Part shown: piece after piece, positions 32,333 to 41,133 of the stretch
Position numbering within the stretch: the first letter of the stretch is position 1
Layout: every line of letters begins with the position of its first letter
Made by a program: the position numbers and the translations under genes
Origin: Rubrivivax sp.
Lineage (GTDB): Bacteria > Pseudomonadota > Gammaproteobacteria > Burkholderiales > Burkholderiaceae_C
Assembly: GCA_030653505.1 (NCBI GenBank)
Contig: JAURZK010000036.1
Span: forward strand, 1 to 64,000
Length of the DNA stretch: 64,000 bases
Reading direction: 5' to 3'
Notes under the pieces: model-generated
The model's input: only the letters and a program-made list of their open reading frames with translations
Database searches by the model: none
Told to the model about the DNA's origin: nothing

Positions 32333-33301
32333 CTAAGGCTTGGAGCCGGTCTTGATTGTTTCGAGCTGCAGCTTCAAGCGTTCACCAAAACTCAGCTTGG
32401 TGTAGCGGCGCTCGGTCTCACGTGCCAGCTCCTTCTGCAGCGCAAAGACACTCTGCGGGCGGCTCAGCGGGTCGAGCGACATGCACCATTCCGTGACCTC
32501 GATGAGGTTGTCGGAATAGACATTGCGCAGGCGCGACAGGCTCAGCGCCAGGCGGTCTTTTTCCAGCCGCTGCGGTGCGTCGTTGGGCGGGTAACCCTGC
32601 ATGCAGGCGTAGATGCAGGCGCCGATGGCGTAGATGTCGGTCCACGGGCCCAGCGTGCCGTCGCGGCGGTACATCTCGGGCGCGGCAAAACCGGGTGTGT
32701 ACATCGGCCGGATGAAATTGCCTTCCTTGGACAGCACTTCGCGTGCGGCACCGAAGTCCAGCATCACGGCCTTGTTGTCGTTGGTGACGAAGATGTTGGC
32801 CGGCTTGATGTCCAGGTGCAGCATCTTGTGCTGGTGCACGATGCGCAGGCCGCGCAGGATCTCGTCGAAGAGCGAGCGTATGGTCGATTCGCGGAACACC
32901 TTCTGCTTTTTGAGTTCGCGCGCGGTGATGATGAAATCCTGGAGCGTGGCGCCCTCCAGGTAGTTCATCACCATGTAGACGGTTTCGTTCTCGCGGAAGA
33001 AGTTCAGCACGCTGACCACGCTGGGGTGGCTGATCTGCGCCAGTGAACGGCCTTCTTCGAAGAAGCTCTTCAGCCCCAGCCGGTAGAGCGGCTGCTTGTC
33101 GGGCTTGACCCGCGGTGTCAGCTCGCCAGGTGAGCGTTCGGCCAGTGATGCCGGCAGATATTCCTTGATGGCGACGAGTTGCTGCTTTTCGCCCTCGGCG
33201 AGGTAGACCACGCCAAAACCGCCTGCAGCCAGCTTCTTGACGATCGTGTACCCGCCCACCACGGTGCCCGAAGGCAACGGCGAGGGTTTGGGCTTGGACA
33301 T
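32333..33301 (-). CDS. Serine/threonine protein kinase
   Basis: VKKLAAGGFGVVYLAEG, VAIKEYLP, MLHLDIKPANIFV, VMLDFGAA. Confidence 0.95.
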   Translation of the reverse strand: MSKPKPSPLPSGTVVGGYTIVKKLAAGGFGVVYLAEGEKQQLVAIKEYLPASLAERSPGELTPRVKPDKQPLYRLGLKSFFEEGRSLAQISHPSVVSVLNFFRENETVYMVMNYLEGATLQDFIITARELKKQKVFRESTIRSLFDEILRGLRIVHQHKMLHLDIKPANIFVTNDNKAVMLDFGAAREVLSKEGNFIRPMYTPGFAAPEMYRRDGTLGPWTDIYAIGACIYACMQGYPPNDAPQRLEKDRLALSLSRLRNVYSDNLIEVTEWCMSLDPLSRPQSVFALQKELARETERRYTKLSFGERLKLQLETIKTGSKP

Positions 33302-33330
33302 AATCGGGGTGGACTTTATAGGCGGAAACA

Positions 33331-34221
33331 GTGGCTGTTTATAGCATGACGGGTTACGCCAACGCGGCGTCTGAAGGCAGCGAAACCGCCGCGGCGGTAA
33401 CTGTGGAAGCACGTTCGGTGAACGGGCGTTTCCTCGACCTGGCGCTGCGTTTGCCCGATGAATTGCGCGGCCTTGAGCCGGCGCTGCGCGAACTGCTCAC
33501 CGCAAACTTCCGCCGCGGCAAGATCGAAATGCGCGTGGCCGCCGGTCGCGAGGCCGACAGCGCGCTGCCTGCACCCACCAGCGAGCAGCTCAACCGGCTG
33601 AGCTACCAGCAGGCCAGCGTGCAGGGCTGGCTGCCCGACGCGCGTGCGCTCTCGGTCAACGAGGTGCTGCACTGGTGCAAGGGCGGCAGTGCCGAGCAGA
33701 AACTGGACGAACCGGCGCTCGGGGCCGCCCGCCGCTGCGTCGAGGGCCTGCGCGAGGCACGCGCCCGCGAGGGCGCGCGGCTGGCCGCCATCCTGCTGGA
33801 ACGTGTCGCCCGGCTGCGTGAACTGGCCGCACAGGCCGCGCCACTCGTGCCGCAGGTGGTGCAGCGCCAGCAGGCCCGCTTCCTGGAACGCTGGAACGAG
33901 GCCGTGGCCACCGTGCAGGCGGGCAGCACGGTACCTGCACAGTCGCTGCACGAACGGGCGATGGCCGAGGCCGCGTCCTACGCCATCCGCATCGACGTGG
34001 CCGAGGAACTGGCGCGGCTGGGCTCGCACCTCGACGAGATCGAACGCCTGCTGAAGGCCGGCGGTGAGCTGGGCAAGCGGCTGGAATTCCTGATCCAGGA
34101 ACTGCAGCGCGAGGCCAACACGCTGGGCAGCAAGAGCGCGGCGCTGGAGCTGACCACCGTCTCGGTCGAGATGAAAGTCGCGATCGAGCAGATGCGCGAA
34201 CAGGTGCAGAACGTCGAGTGA
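33331..34221 (+). CDS. YicC family protein
   Basis: [54 protein letters not shown] start. Confidence 0.95.
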   Translation: MAVYSMTGYANAASEGSETAAAVTVEARSVNGRFLDLALRLPDELRGLEPALRELLTANFRRGKIEMRVAAGREADSALPAPTSEQLNRLSYQQASVQGWLPDARALSVNEVLHWCKGGSAEQKLDEPALGAARRCVEGLREARAREGARLAAILLERVARLRELAAQAAPLVPQVVQRQQARFLERWNEAVATVQAGSTVPAQSLHERAMAEAASYAIRIDVAEELARLGSHLDEIERLLKAGGELGKRLEFLIQELQREANTLGSKSAALELTTVSVEMKVAIEQMREQVQNVE

Positions 34222-34246
34222 GTCGGCGGTAGCGGAAAATCCGTCG

Positions 34247-34867
34247 ATGGAAACCCCCGGCAACCTCTTCTGCGTGGCTGCGCCCAGCGGCACCGGCAAG
34301 TCCAGCCTCGTCAAGGCCCTGCTCGAACTCGACTCGCGGCTGGCCGTCTCGGTCAGCCACACCACGCGCCAGCCGCGCGGGCAGGAGATGGACGGCCGTG
34401 AATACCACTTCATCGACGAAGCCGCCTTCCGCACCATGGTCGAGGGTGGCGAGTTCTTCGAACACGCCGAGGTGCACGGCAATTGCTACGGCACCAGCCG
34501 CAAGGCCATCGAGGCGCGGTTGCAGCACGGCGACGACGTGGTGCTGGAAATCGACTGGCAGGGCGCGCTGCAGATCAAGCAGCTGTTCCCGCACGCGGTA
34601 CTGATCTTCATCCTGCCGCCGAGCTGGGACGAACTCGCGCAGCGCCTGAACCGCCGCGGCGAAGACCCGCCCGAGATCATCAACCGGCGCCTGGCCAATG
34701 GCCGCCACGAGGTGGCCCAGGCCAGGCACTTCGACTTTGTTATCATCAACAGCTTGTTCGAGTCGGCGCTTTTCGACCTGAAGACGGTCGTTCACTCCCA
34801 GCGCCTGAAGTACGCCGCGCAGCAACGCAACCGTTCACAGGTGTTTGCTGCGCTGGGTCTGGTCTGA
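34247..34867 (+). CDS. gmk: Guanylate kinase
   Basis: [39 protein letters not shown]. Confidence 0.97.
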   Translation: METPGNLFCVAAPSGTGKSSLVKALLELDSRLAVSVSHTTRQPRGQEMDGREYHFIDEAAFRTMVEGGEFFEHAEVHGNCYGTSRKAIEARLQHGDDVVLEIDWQGALQIKQLFPHAVLIFILPPSWDELAQRLNRRGEDPPEIINRRLANGRHEVAQARHFDFVIINSLFESALFDLKTVVHSQRLKYAAQQRNRSQVFAALGLV

Positions 34868-34916
34868 GCTTGTCCCCAAAGACCGCACCCCCCACCCCGT
34901 CACACCGAAGGCACCC

Positions 34917-35120
34917 ATGGCCCGCATCACCGTCGAAGACTGCCTTGTCAAGATCCCCAACCGCTTCCAGCTCGTGCTGGCCGCCACCTACCGCGCGCGC
35001 ATGCTGAGCCAGGGCCACGCGCCCAAGATCGAGACCAAGAACAAGCCCGGCGTGACCGCGTTGCGAGAGATCGCCGCCGGCGAAGTCGGCATCGAGATGC
35101 TGCGCAAGGTGCCGGTCTGA
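34917..35120 (+). CDS. rpoZ: RNA polymerase omega subunit
   Basis: [30 protein letters not shown]. Confidence 0.97.
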   Translation: MARITVEDCLVKIPNRFQLVLAATYRARMLSQGHAPKIETKNKPGVTALREIAAGEVGIEMLRKVPV

Positions 35121-35145
35121 CCGCGCGCTGATATCTGTTTCTTGC

Positions 35146-35180
35146 ACGGGCGCGCTGCAGCGATGCAGCGCGCCCGTTTG
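35146..35180 (+). terminator. Probable terminator downstream of rpoZ
   Basis: Perfect 14-bp stem ACGGGCGCGCTGCA-GCGA-TGCAGCGCGCCCGT followed by TTG. Confidence 0.7.
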
Positions 35181-35207
35181 CCATGCACACGGCGCGCACG
35201 TGTTGAC

Positions 35208-35440
35208 CAAGCTTCCCGCCGCGGAACCGGCTCTGCCGGGCCGCTGGCTGACGGCCAGCGGCGAGGACGCCGCTTGCGCTCGCAGGCGAGGAACAGTCCG
35301 CAGGGACTGTTCCTCGTCCGGCTCGCCCCCCCCCGGGGGGGGCGCAGGCCGCGGCTCCAAGTCCGCCTGCGCGGACTTGGACGGCCAAGCAAGCAAGGCC
35401 TCTGGCCTTGCGTGGAGCGCCAGCGAGCTTGGGGGCATCA
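35208..35440. repeat. Interspersed palindromic repeat, copy C, expanded with internal hairpins
   Basis: Ends match copies A/B; interior has perfect 9-, 13-, 11- and 8-bp hairpins and a C9G8 tract. Confidence 0.85.
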
Positions 35441-35461
35441 CTTCCGCGCTAAATTCGGACC

Positions 35462-37750
35462 ATGAGCCTGCGTTCCCTGGCCGCCGAACTGCTGCCTGCC
35501 GCCCTGCACGGGCTGCAGCGCGCGCCGCTGGTCCAGGCACAGCCGGTACCCAGCAGCGAGATCTCGTCCTTCGCCGCGCTGCTCGACAAACTCGGCTACC
35601 TGTCCAAGGCCGACGTGAAGCTGGTGCGCGAGGCCTACAAGTTTGCCGACGCGGCCCACCTGGGCCAGTTCCGCGCCAGCGGCCAGCCCTACATCACCCA
35701 TCCCATCGCGGTGGCCGGCCTGTGCGCCGACTGGAAGCTCGACGCGCAGGCCATCATGGCCGCGCTGATGCACGACACCATCGAGGATCAGGGCATCACC
35801 AAGTCCGAGCTGATCCAGAAGTTCGGCGCCCCCACCGCCGACCTGGTCGACGGGCTGACCAAGCTCGACAAGCTGTCCTTCACCACGCGCGAGGAGAGCC
35901 AGGCCGAGAGCTTCCGCAAGATGCTGCTGGCGATGTCGCGCGACGTGCGCGTGATCCTCATCAAGCTGGCCGACCGCTTGCACAACATGCGCACGATGCA
36001 GGCCATGGCGGCCGACAAGCGGCACCGCATTGCACGCGAGACGCTGGACATCTACGCGCCCATTGCGCACCGCCTGGGCCTGAACCAGACCTACCGCGAA
36101 CTGCAGGAGCTGTGCTTCGAGCTGCTGAACCCATGGCGCCATACCGCGCTGTCCAAGGCCGTGCAGCGCGCACGCGGCCACCGCCGCGACATCGTCGAGC
36201 GTGTGCAGGCCGAGGTGCAGCGCGCCTTCGGGCAGCAGAAGATCAAGGTGCAGGTGAGCGGACGCGAGAAGACGATCTCGTCGATCTACCAGAAGATGCG
36301 TGAGAAACACGCGGGCTTCGCGCAGGTCAGCGACATCTTCGGCTTCCGCATCGTCGTGCCCACGCTCACCGAGTGTTACGTCGCGCTGGGTGTGCTGCAC
36401 CAGCTGTACAAGCCGGTGCCGGGGCGTTTCAAGGACTACATCGCCATCCCCAAGGCCAACGGCTACCAGAGCCTGCACACCACGCTGGTCAGCCCGCTGG
36501 GCACGGCGGTGGAGTTCCAGGTGCGCACCGAAGCCATGCATGCGGTGGCCGAGAAGGGCATCGCCGCGCACTGGATCTACAAGACCAGCGACAAGAAGGG
36601 CGCGGCGGCCGATGCACAGCGCTTGTCGTCGATGTGGCTGCAGAGCCTGCTCGACATCCAGAACGAGACGCGCGACGCGGCCGAGTTCCTGGAACACGTG
36701 AAGATCGACCTGCACCCCGACGCGGTCTACGTCTTCACGCCGCGCAGCAAGATCCTGGCGCTGCCACGCGGCGCCACGCCGGTGGACTTCGCCTACGCCA
36801 TCCACAGCGACGTCGGCCAGCACACGGTGGCCGCCAAGGTCAACGGCGAGCCGGTGGCGCTGCGCACCGAACTCAAGAGCGGCGACGTGGTCGAGATCAT
36901 CACCGCCCCCGGCGCGCGCCCCAATCCGGCCTGGCTGAGCATGGTGCGCACCGGCCGTGCGCGCAGCAAGATCAGGCACCACCTGAAGAACATGGAGAGC
37001 GAGGAGTCGCGCGCACTCGGCGAGAAGCTGCTGGCACAGTCGCTGCGTGCCGAGGGCCTGCAGCTGCCGTCGGCCGACCCCAGCGACGCCACGGCCGCGG
37101 CGCTGTGGCAGCAGCTCACGCGCTGGAGTGGCAACCGCAATCGCGGCGAGCTGCTGATCGACCTCGGCCAGGGCCGCAAGATCGCCATCATCGTGGCCAA
37201 GCGGCTGGCGCAGATGATGGGCGAAAAGGGCATCAAGCCCGACGCCGTGATGCTGACCATGGGCCACTACGGCCAGGACGACAGCACCGCCACGCAGGGC
37301 GAGGTGCTGGTGGACGGCAGCGAGGGCGCGTCGATCCAGTTCGCCAGCTGCTGCCGGCCCATCCCGGGCGACCAGATCGTGGGCTACCTCGGTCGCGGCG
37401 AAGGCCTGCTCGTGCACACTGCCGACTGCCCCACGGGCAAGCGCCTTTTCGAGCGCGACAGCGAGCGCTGGATGGGCGTCGACTGGGCCGAGCAGCTGAC
37501 ACGCACCTTCGAGACCCACATCCACGTGCTGGTGAAAAACGGCAAGGGTGTGCTGGCGCAGGTGGCGCTGGCCGTCAGCAGTGCCGAGGCCGACATCACG
37601 CACCTGGACATGGACACCCAGGCCGCCGACGAGAGCACCGAGCTGCGCCTGCTGATCAGCGTGCGCGACCGTGTGCACCTGGCCGAGGTGCTGCGCACGC
37701 TGCGGCGTTCACCCGTCGTGCTTCGGGTCTCCAGAAGCCGAATCAGCTGA
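35462..37750 (+). CDS. spoT: RelA/SpoT family (p)ppGpp synthetase/hydrolase
   Basis: ALMHDTIEDQGIT HD region, DRLHNMRTM, EIITAPGARPNPAWL TGS, C-terminal ACT-like region. Confidence 0.96.
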   Translation: MSLRSLAAELLPAALHGLQRAPLVQAQPVPSSEISSFAALLDKLGYLSKADVKLVREAYKFADAAHLGQFRASGQPYITHPIAVAGLCADWKLDAQAIMAALMHDTIEDQGITKSELIQKFGAPTADLVDGLTKLDKLSFTTREESQAESFRKMLLAMSRDVRVILIKLADRLHNMRTMQAMAADKRHRIARETLDIYAPIAHRLGLNQTYRELQELCFELLNPWRHTALSKAVQRARGHRRDIVERVQAEVQRAFGQQKIKVQVSGREKTISSIYQKMREKHAGFAQVSDIFGFRIVVPTLTECYVALGVLHQLYKPVPGRFKDYIAIPKANGYQSLHTTLVSPLGTAVEFQVRTEAMHAVAEKGIAAHWIYKTSDKKGAAADAQRLSSMWLQSLLDIQNETRDAAEFLEHVKIDLHPDAVYVFTPRSKILALPRGATPVDFAYAIHSDVGQHTVAAKVNGEPVALRTELKSGDVVEIITAPGARPNPAWLSMVRTGRARSKIRHHLKNMESEESRALGEKLLAQSLRAEGLQLPSADPSDATAAALWQQLTRWSGNRNRGELLIDLGQGRKIAIIVAKRLAQMMGEKGIKPDAVMLTMGHYGQDDSTATQGEVLVDGSEGASIQFASCCRPIPGDQIVGYLGRGEGLLVHTADCPTGKRLFERDSERWMGVDWAEQLTRTFETHIHVLVKNGKGVLAQVALAVSSAEADITHLDMDTQAADESTELRLLISVRDRVHLAEVLRTLRRSPVVLRVSRSRIS

Positions 37751-37826
37751 GCGCGACGCGGCACGTCAGCCGGGTGGCGCGAGCGGGGCGTGCAGGCCCA
37801 CGCGCTGAACCGTCCGCAGGGGCGGT

Positions 37827-38390
37827 TCAGCCTCCGGGCTCGGGATACCGCACCTCGATCACCTCGATCTTCTCGGTGCCCCCCGGCGTCACCAGCGACA
37901 CCTCGTCGCCCTCGCGCGCCTTCAGCAGCGCGCGCGCGATGGGCGAGATCCAGCTCACCTCACCTTGCAGGCTGTCGGCCTCGTCGATGCCCTTGATGGT
38001 CACCGTGCGCTCTTGGCCAGACGCCGTGGTGTAGGTGACGGTGGCGCCGAAGAAGATCTGGTCCTTGCCGTGGTGGGCCGAGGGGTCGGCGACCTCGGCG
38101 ATGTCCAGCCGCTGGGTCAGGAAGCGGATGCGGCGGTCGATCTCGCGCAGGCGCTTCTTGCCGTAGAGGTAGTCGCCGTTTTCGCTGCGGTCGCCGTTCT
38201 TCGCCGCCCAGGAAACCACCTCGACGATCTTCGGGCGCTCGACGTCCAGCAGCGTCATCAGTTCCTCGCGCAGCCGGCGGTAACCCTGCGGCGTGAGGTA
38301 GTTGCGGGTGCCGGCCGGCAGCGGCGGCAGTCCCGGGGTCTCGTCGTCTTCGTCCAGACCCTCGGGTTCCTTGACGAAGGCCTTGTTCAG
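37827..38390 (-). CDS. greB: Transcription elongation factor GreB
   Basis: NKAFVKEPEG...NYLTPQGYRRLREEL...WAAKNGDRSENGDYLYGKKRLREIDRRIRFL. Start appears to be CTG at 38390. Confidence 0.93.
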   Translation of the reverse strand: MNKAFVKEPEGLDEDDETPGLPPLPAGTRNYLTPQGYRRLREELMTLLDVERPKIVEVVSWAAKNGDRSENGDYLYGKKRLREIDRRIRFLTQRLDIAEVADPSAHHGKDQIFFGATVTYTTASGQERTVTIKGIDEADSLQGEVSWISPIARALLKAREGDEVSLVTPGGTEKIEVIEVRYPEPGG

Positions 38391-40390
38391 GGCACCACCT
38401 CGACACGCACGAGCGCCGCGCCGTACTCGTCTTCGCAGGCCTGCCCGGGCGAGCACAGGGGCTTGCCGGCCATCACCGGGCCCGTGCCGTCGAACTTCGC
38501 GGCCAGCGCGGCGGCCTCGGCACCGGTGGGGAAGACGCGGATGGTGCCGTCCTTCTTCGGCTGCAGCGCACTGTGGTCGCGCTGGCGCGGCGACACCATC
38601 ACCAGCAGGTCGGTGGGGCCGGGCGGGCCGGTGGTCTCGAAGGCGGTTTCGTTGGACAAGGGCAGCTTCACCGACTGCCCCGGCCTGACCTTCAGCGAAC
38701 CCGAGGTGATGCTGGGGTAGAGCTGCATCAGTGTCTTGTCGGCGCCGTGCACGAAGACGTAGAGGTAGCCCTCGCGCTCGGCCTGCACCGTCATCGTGAG
38801 GTAGTCGCGTGCGATGCGGTAGCTGGTCTTGTTGGTCAGCAGGCGCACGCCGTAGCCGGGCGACTGGGCCTGCACGACACGGTCGAACTCCGCCGCCGGC
38901 TCGAAGGTGGTCGGCACGGCCACCGGTGCCGGCGCAGGTGCGGGGGTCGCCACAGGGGGCGTGATCGTCGCTACCGGTGGCGGGGTGGGCGCCGTGGCCT
39001 GTTCGGCGGGCGCCGGTCGGGGCCTGGGTGCCAACGCGAAGTAGAGGCCCACGGCCACGGCCACGGCGGCCCCAGCGCCGACGCCGATCAGCGCGCCCTT
39101 GCCCTTGGGCGCTGCCGGCACCGGCGCAGATGCCGCCGCGGCCGCAGGCGGCGGTGCGGGCGACGGGCGCATCGCCGCGGCGCCGGGTGGCGCGGACACG
39201 GTCTGCGTCGCGCCGCCGGCCCAGGCCTGCGTGCGATCGTTCGTGAGACGCACCGGCATCTCGGTGCCGGGCGGCAGCGGCTGCGTGCTGTAGTGGTCTT
39301 CCAGACCCGACACCTCGCCCAGGCCCAGGTCCTGGCGCAACTCGCCGATGCTCTGCGTGCGTTCTTCGGGCCGCACCACCAGTGCACGGTCGATGGCAGC
39401 AAGGAAACGTTCGCTGTAGCGCCCCGCGGCGGCCTGCGACAGCGGCTGGTAGGTGTCGTTGAGCAGCCGCCCCACCGAAGGCGGCGGCGTCTTGCCGACG
39501 ATGGCGTAGTAGACCACCGCGGCCAGCGCATAGACGTCGGTCCAAGGGCCCTGCTTCATGCCCGGGATCTCGGCGTACTGCTCCACCGGCGCGTAACCCG
39601 GCTTGAGGATCACCGTCAGCGCCTGCGTCTGCTCGCTGATGACGCGCCGCGCGGCACCGAAGTCCAGCAGCAGCCAGCGGTTCTTCTCTGGCAGGTACAT
39701 CACGTTGTCGGGCGCGATGTCGCGGTGGTAGACCTGCTCGGCGTGGATCACCAGCAGCGCCTCGGACAGCGGCCCCAGCACGCTGCGCAGCCAGTTCTCC
39801 TCGATCGGCTCGCCCTTGCGGCGCATCTCGCGCAGCACGTCCTTCAGCGTCGTGCCCTTCAGCAGCGGCATCACCATGTAGGCGGTGCCGTTGGCTTCCC
39901 AGAAACGGTAGACCTTGACCAGCGACGGGTGGTCGAAGCTGGCCAGCAGCTTGGCTTCGCCGATGAAACTCTTGCGGCCGGCCTCGAAGGTCTCGCGGTA
40001 GCGCTCGCTCTTCACCTGCACCTGGGTGCCGCCGCCGACGCGCTGTGCCAGCGACGAGGGCATGTACTCCTTCAGCGCCACCTCGCGTTCGAGCGAGGTG
40101 TCGAAGGCCTTGTAGACGACACCGAAGCCGCCTTCGCCGATGAGTTCGGTGAGCCTGAACTCGGCCAGCATGGTGCCCACGGGCAGGTGGCCGCCGTCGT
40201 CCTTGGGCGGCGCGACGATCTGCGTCTTGTCCAGCGCCGGGGACGGTGTGGCAGCGGGTGTGGCGGCCGGCGCAGCGGCCGGTATCGCGGCATTCGCGGC
40301 CGACCATTCCGTCTTCTGGAAACCCGTAGGCGCCGCCGGATCGGGGGGCCGGATCACGGTACGGTCGTCGTCGGAGGCGTCGGGGGTCAT
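38387..40390 (-). CDS. Serine/threonine protein kinase with C-terminal DUF4384-like domain (T6SS-linked)
   Basis: LIGEGGFGVVYKAFD, VALKEYMP, VYHRDIAPDNVMYL, LLLDFGAAR; TM segment; C-terminal SYRIARDYLTMTVQAEREGYLYVFVHGADKTLMQLYP. Confidence 0.92.
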   Translation of the reverse strand: MTPDASDDDRTVIRPPDPAAPTGFQKTEWSAANAAIPAAAPAATPAATPSPALDKTQIVAPPKDDGGHLPVGTMLAEFRLTELIGEGGFGVVYKAFDTSLEREVALKEYMPSSLAQRVGGGTQVQVKSERYRETFEAGRKSFIGEAKLLASFDHPSLVKVYRFWEANGTAYMVMPLLKGTTLKDVLREMRRKGEPIEENWLRSVLGPLSEALLVIHAEQVYHRDIAPDNVMYLPEKNRWLLLDFGAARRVISEQTQALTVILKPGYAPVEQYAEIPGMKQGPWTDVYALAAVVYYAIVGKTPPPSVGRLLNDTYQPLSQAAAGRYSERFLAAIDRALVVRPEERTQSIGELRQDLGLGEVSGLEDHYSTQPLPPGTEMPVRLTNDRTQAWAGGATQTVSAPPGAAAMRPSPAPPPAAAAASAPVPAAPKGKGALIGVGAGAAVAVAVGLYFALAPRPRPAPAEQATAPTPPPVATITPPVATPAPAPAPVAVPTTFEPAAEFDRVVQAQSPGYGVRLLTNKTSYRIARDYLTMTVQAEREGYLYVFVHGADKTLMQLYPSITSGSLKVRPGQSVKLPLSNETAFETTGPPGPTDLLVMVSPRQRDHSALQPKKDGTIRVFPTGAEAAALAAKFDGTGPVMAGKPLCSPGQACEDEYGAALVRVEVVP

Positions 40391-40421
40391 GGCCGGTGCG
40401 GGCTGTGCGTGGGCGGGAGGC

Positions 40422-41126
40422 TCAGATTGTCGCAGCCGGGCCGAACAGTTGCCCCAGTGCCGTGGCCGCAGGCAGCCCGCACGAGACCAGCAGGCGCGGC
40501 GGCAACTCGTCGGGGCGCGCGTGCCACCAGGCGCGGCCGTGCGCGCGGGGACCGAAGGCGCGCTGCGCCTCGGCGCCGATGAAGAGGGCCGGGTCGCGCG
40601 CGGCGTCGGGCGGCAGTTCGACGAGCGCGCCGGCACCGTCCGGGCCCGCGGGCTCGGGCGGCCGCCTGCCAGGCGCGGGCAAGGTCATGCGCGCCAGCTC
40701 GTCTTCCAGGCGGTCGGCCGTCCAGTCGCCGTGCAGTGCGTCGCGGGCGAGTTCGTCCAGGCGCTCCAGCCAGGGCCACAGCGCAGCGCCCTCCTGCACC
40801 GACGCCGGGCCCGCACCCAGCGGCAGCACCAGCGTCAGCGGAAAGTAGCGGCCGACACGGTCCACCGAAGGCATCAGGACGCCGCACCAGGCCTGCGTGC
40901 CGGCCGCGCCGGGCAGCACGCCGGGCATGAGCATGAACCGCCAGCTGGGCGAACCCAGGTAGGCGTCGAGCCAGGTGTCGGGCTGCGTCTCGCGCAGCGC
41001 GTGCAGGCCAGCGGCGAGCCAGCTGTCCCAGGGTTCGATGAAGGCTGCGTCGAGCCTGCGCGACGCAAAGTCGCCCAGCGACGGCAGTTTGCCGTGCCAG
41101 CCGGGAGGTGCCGTGCCCGCCGTCAC
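40422..41126 (-). CDS. tagF: Type VI secretion-associated protein TagF
   Basis: GWHGKLPSLGDFASRRLDAAFIEPWDSWL; WRFMLMPGVL; GVLMPSVDRVGRYFPLTL. Confidence 0.93.
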   Translation of the reverse strand: MTAGTAPPGWHGKLPSLGDFASRRLDAAFIEPWDSWLAAGLHALRETQPDTWLDAYLGSPSWRFMLMPGVLPGAAGTQAWCGVLMPSVDRVGRYFPLTLVLPLGAGPASVQEGAALWPWLERLDELARDALHGDWTADRLEDELARMTLPAPGRRPPEPAGPDGAGALVELPPDAARDPALFIGAEAQRAFGPRAHGRAWWHARPDELPPRLLVSCGLPAATALGQLFGPAATI

Positions 41127-41133
41127 GGCCTGC

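Noticed and set aside
35208-35440. Possible CRISPR array or integron attC site
   Set aside because: The hairpins differ in sequence and spacing, with no regular direct repeat/spacer pattern and no cas or integrase genes.
35438-37678. 746-aa minus-strand ORF
   Set aside because: Antisense shadow of spoT.
38391-40307. Upstream extension of the greB ORF to 826 aa
   Set aside because: Only the last ~188 residues match GreB; the rest is an out-of-frame reading of the kinase gene.
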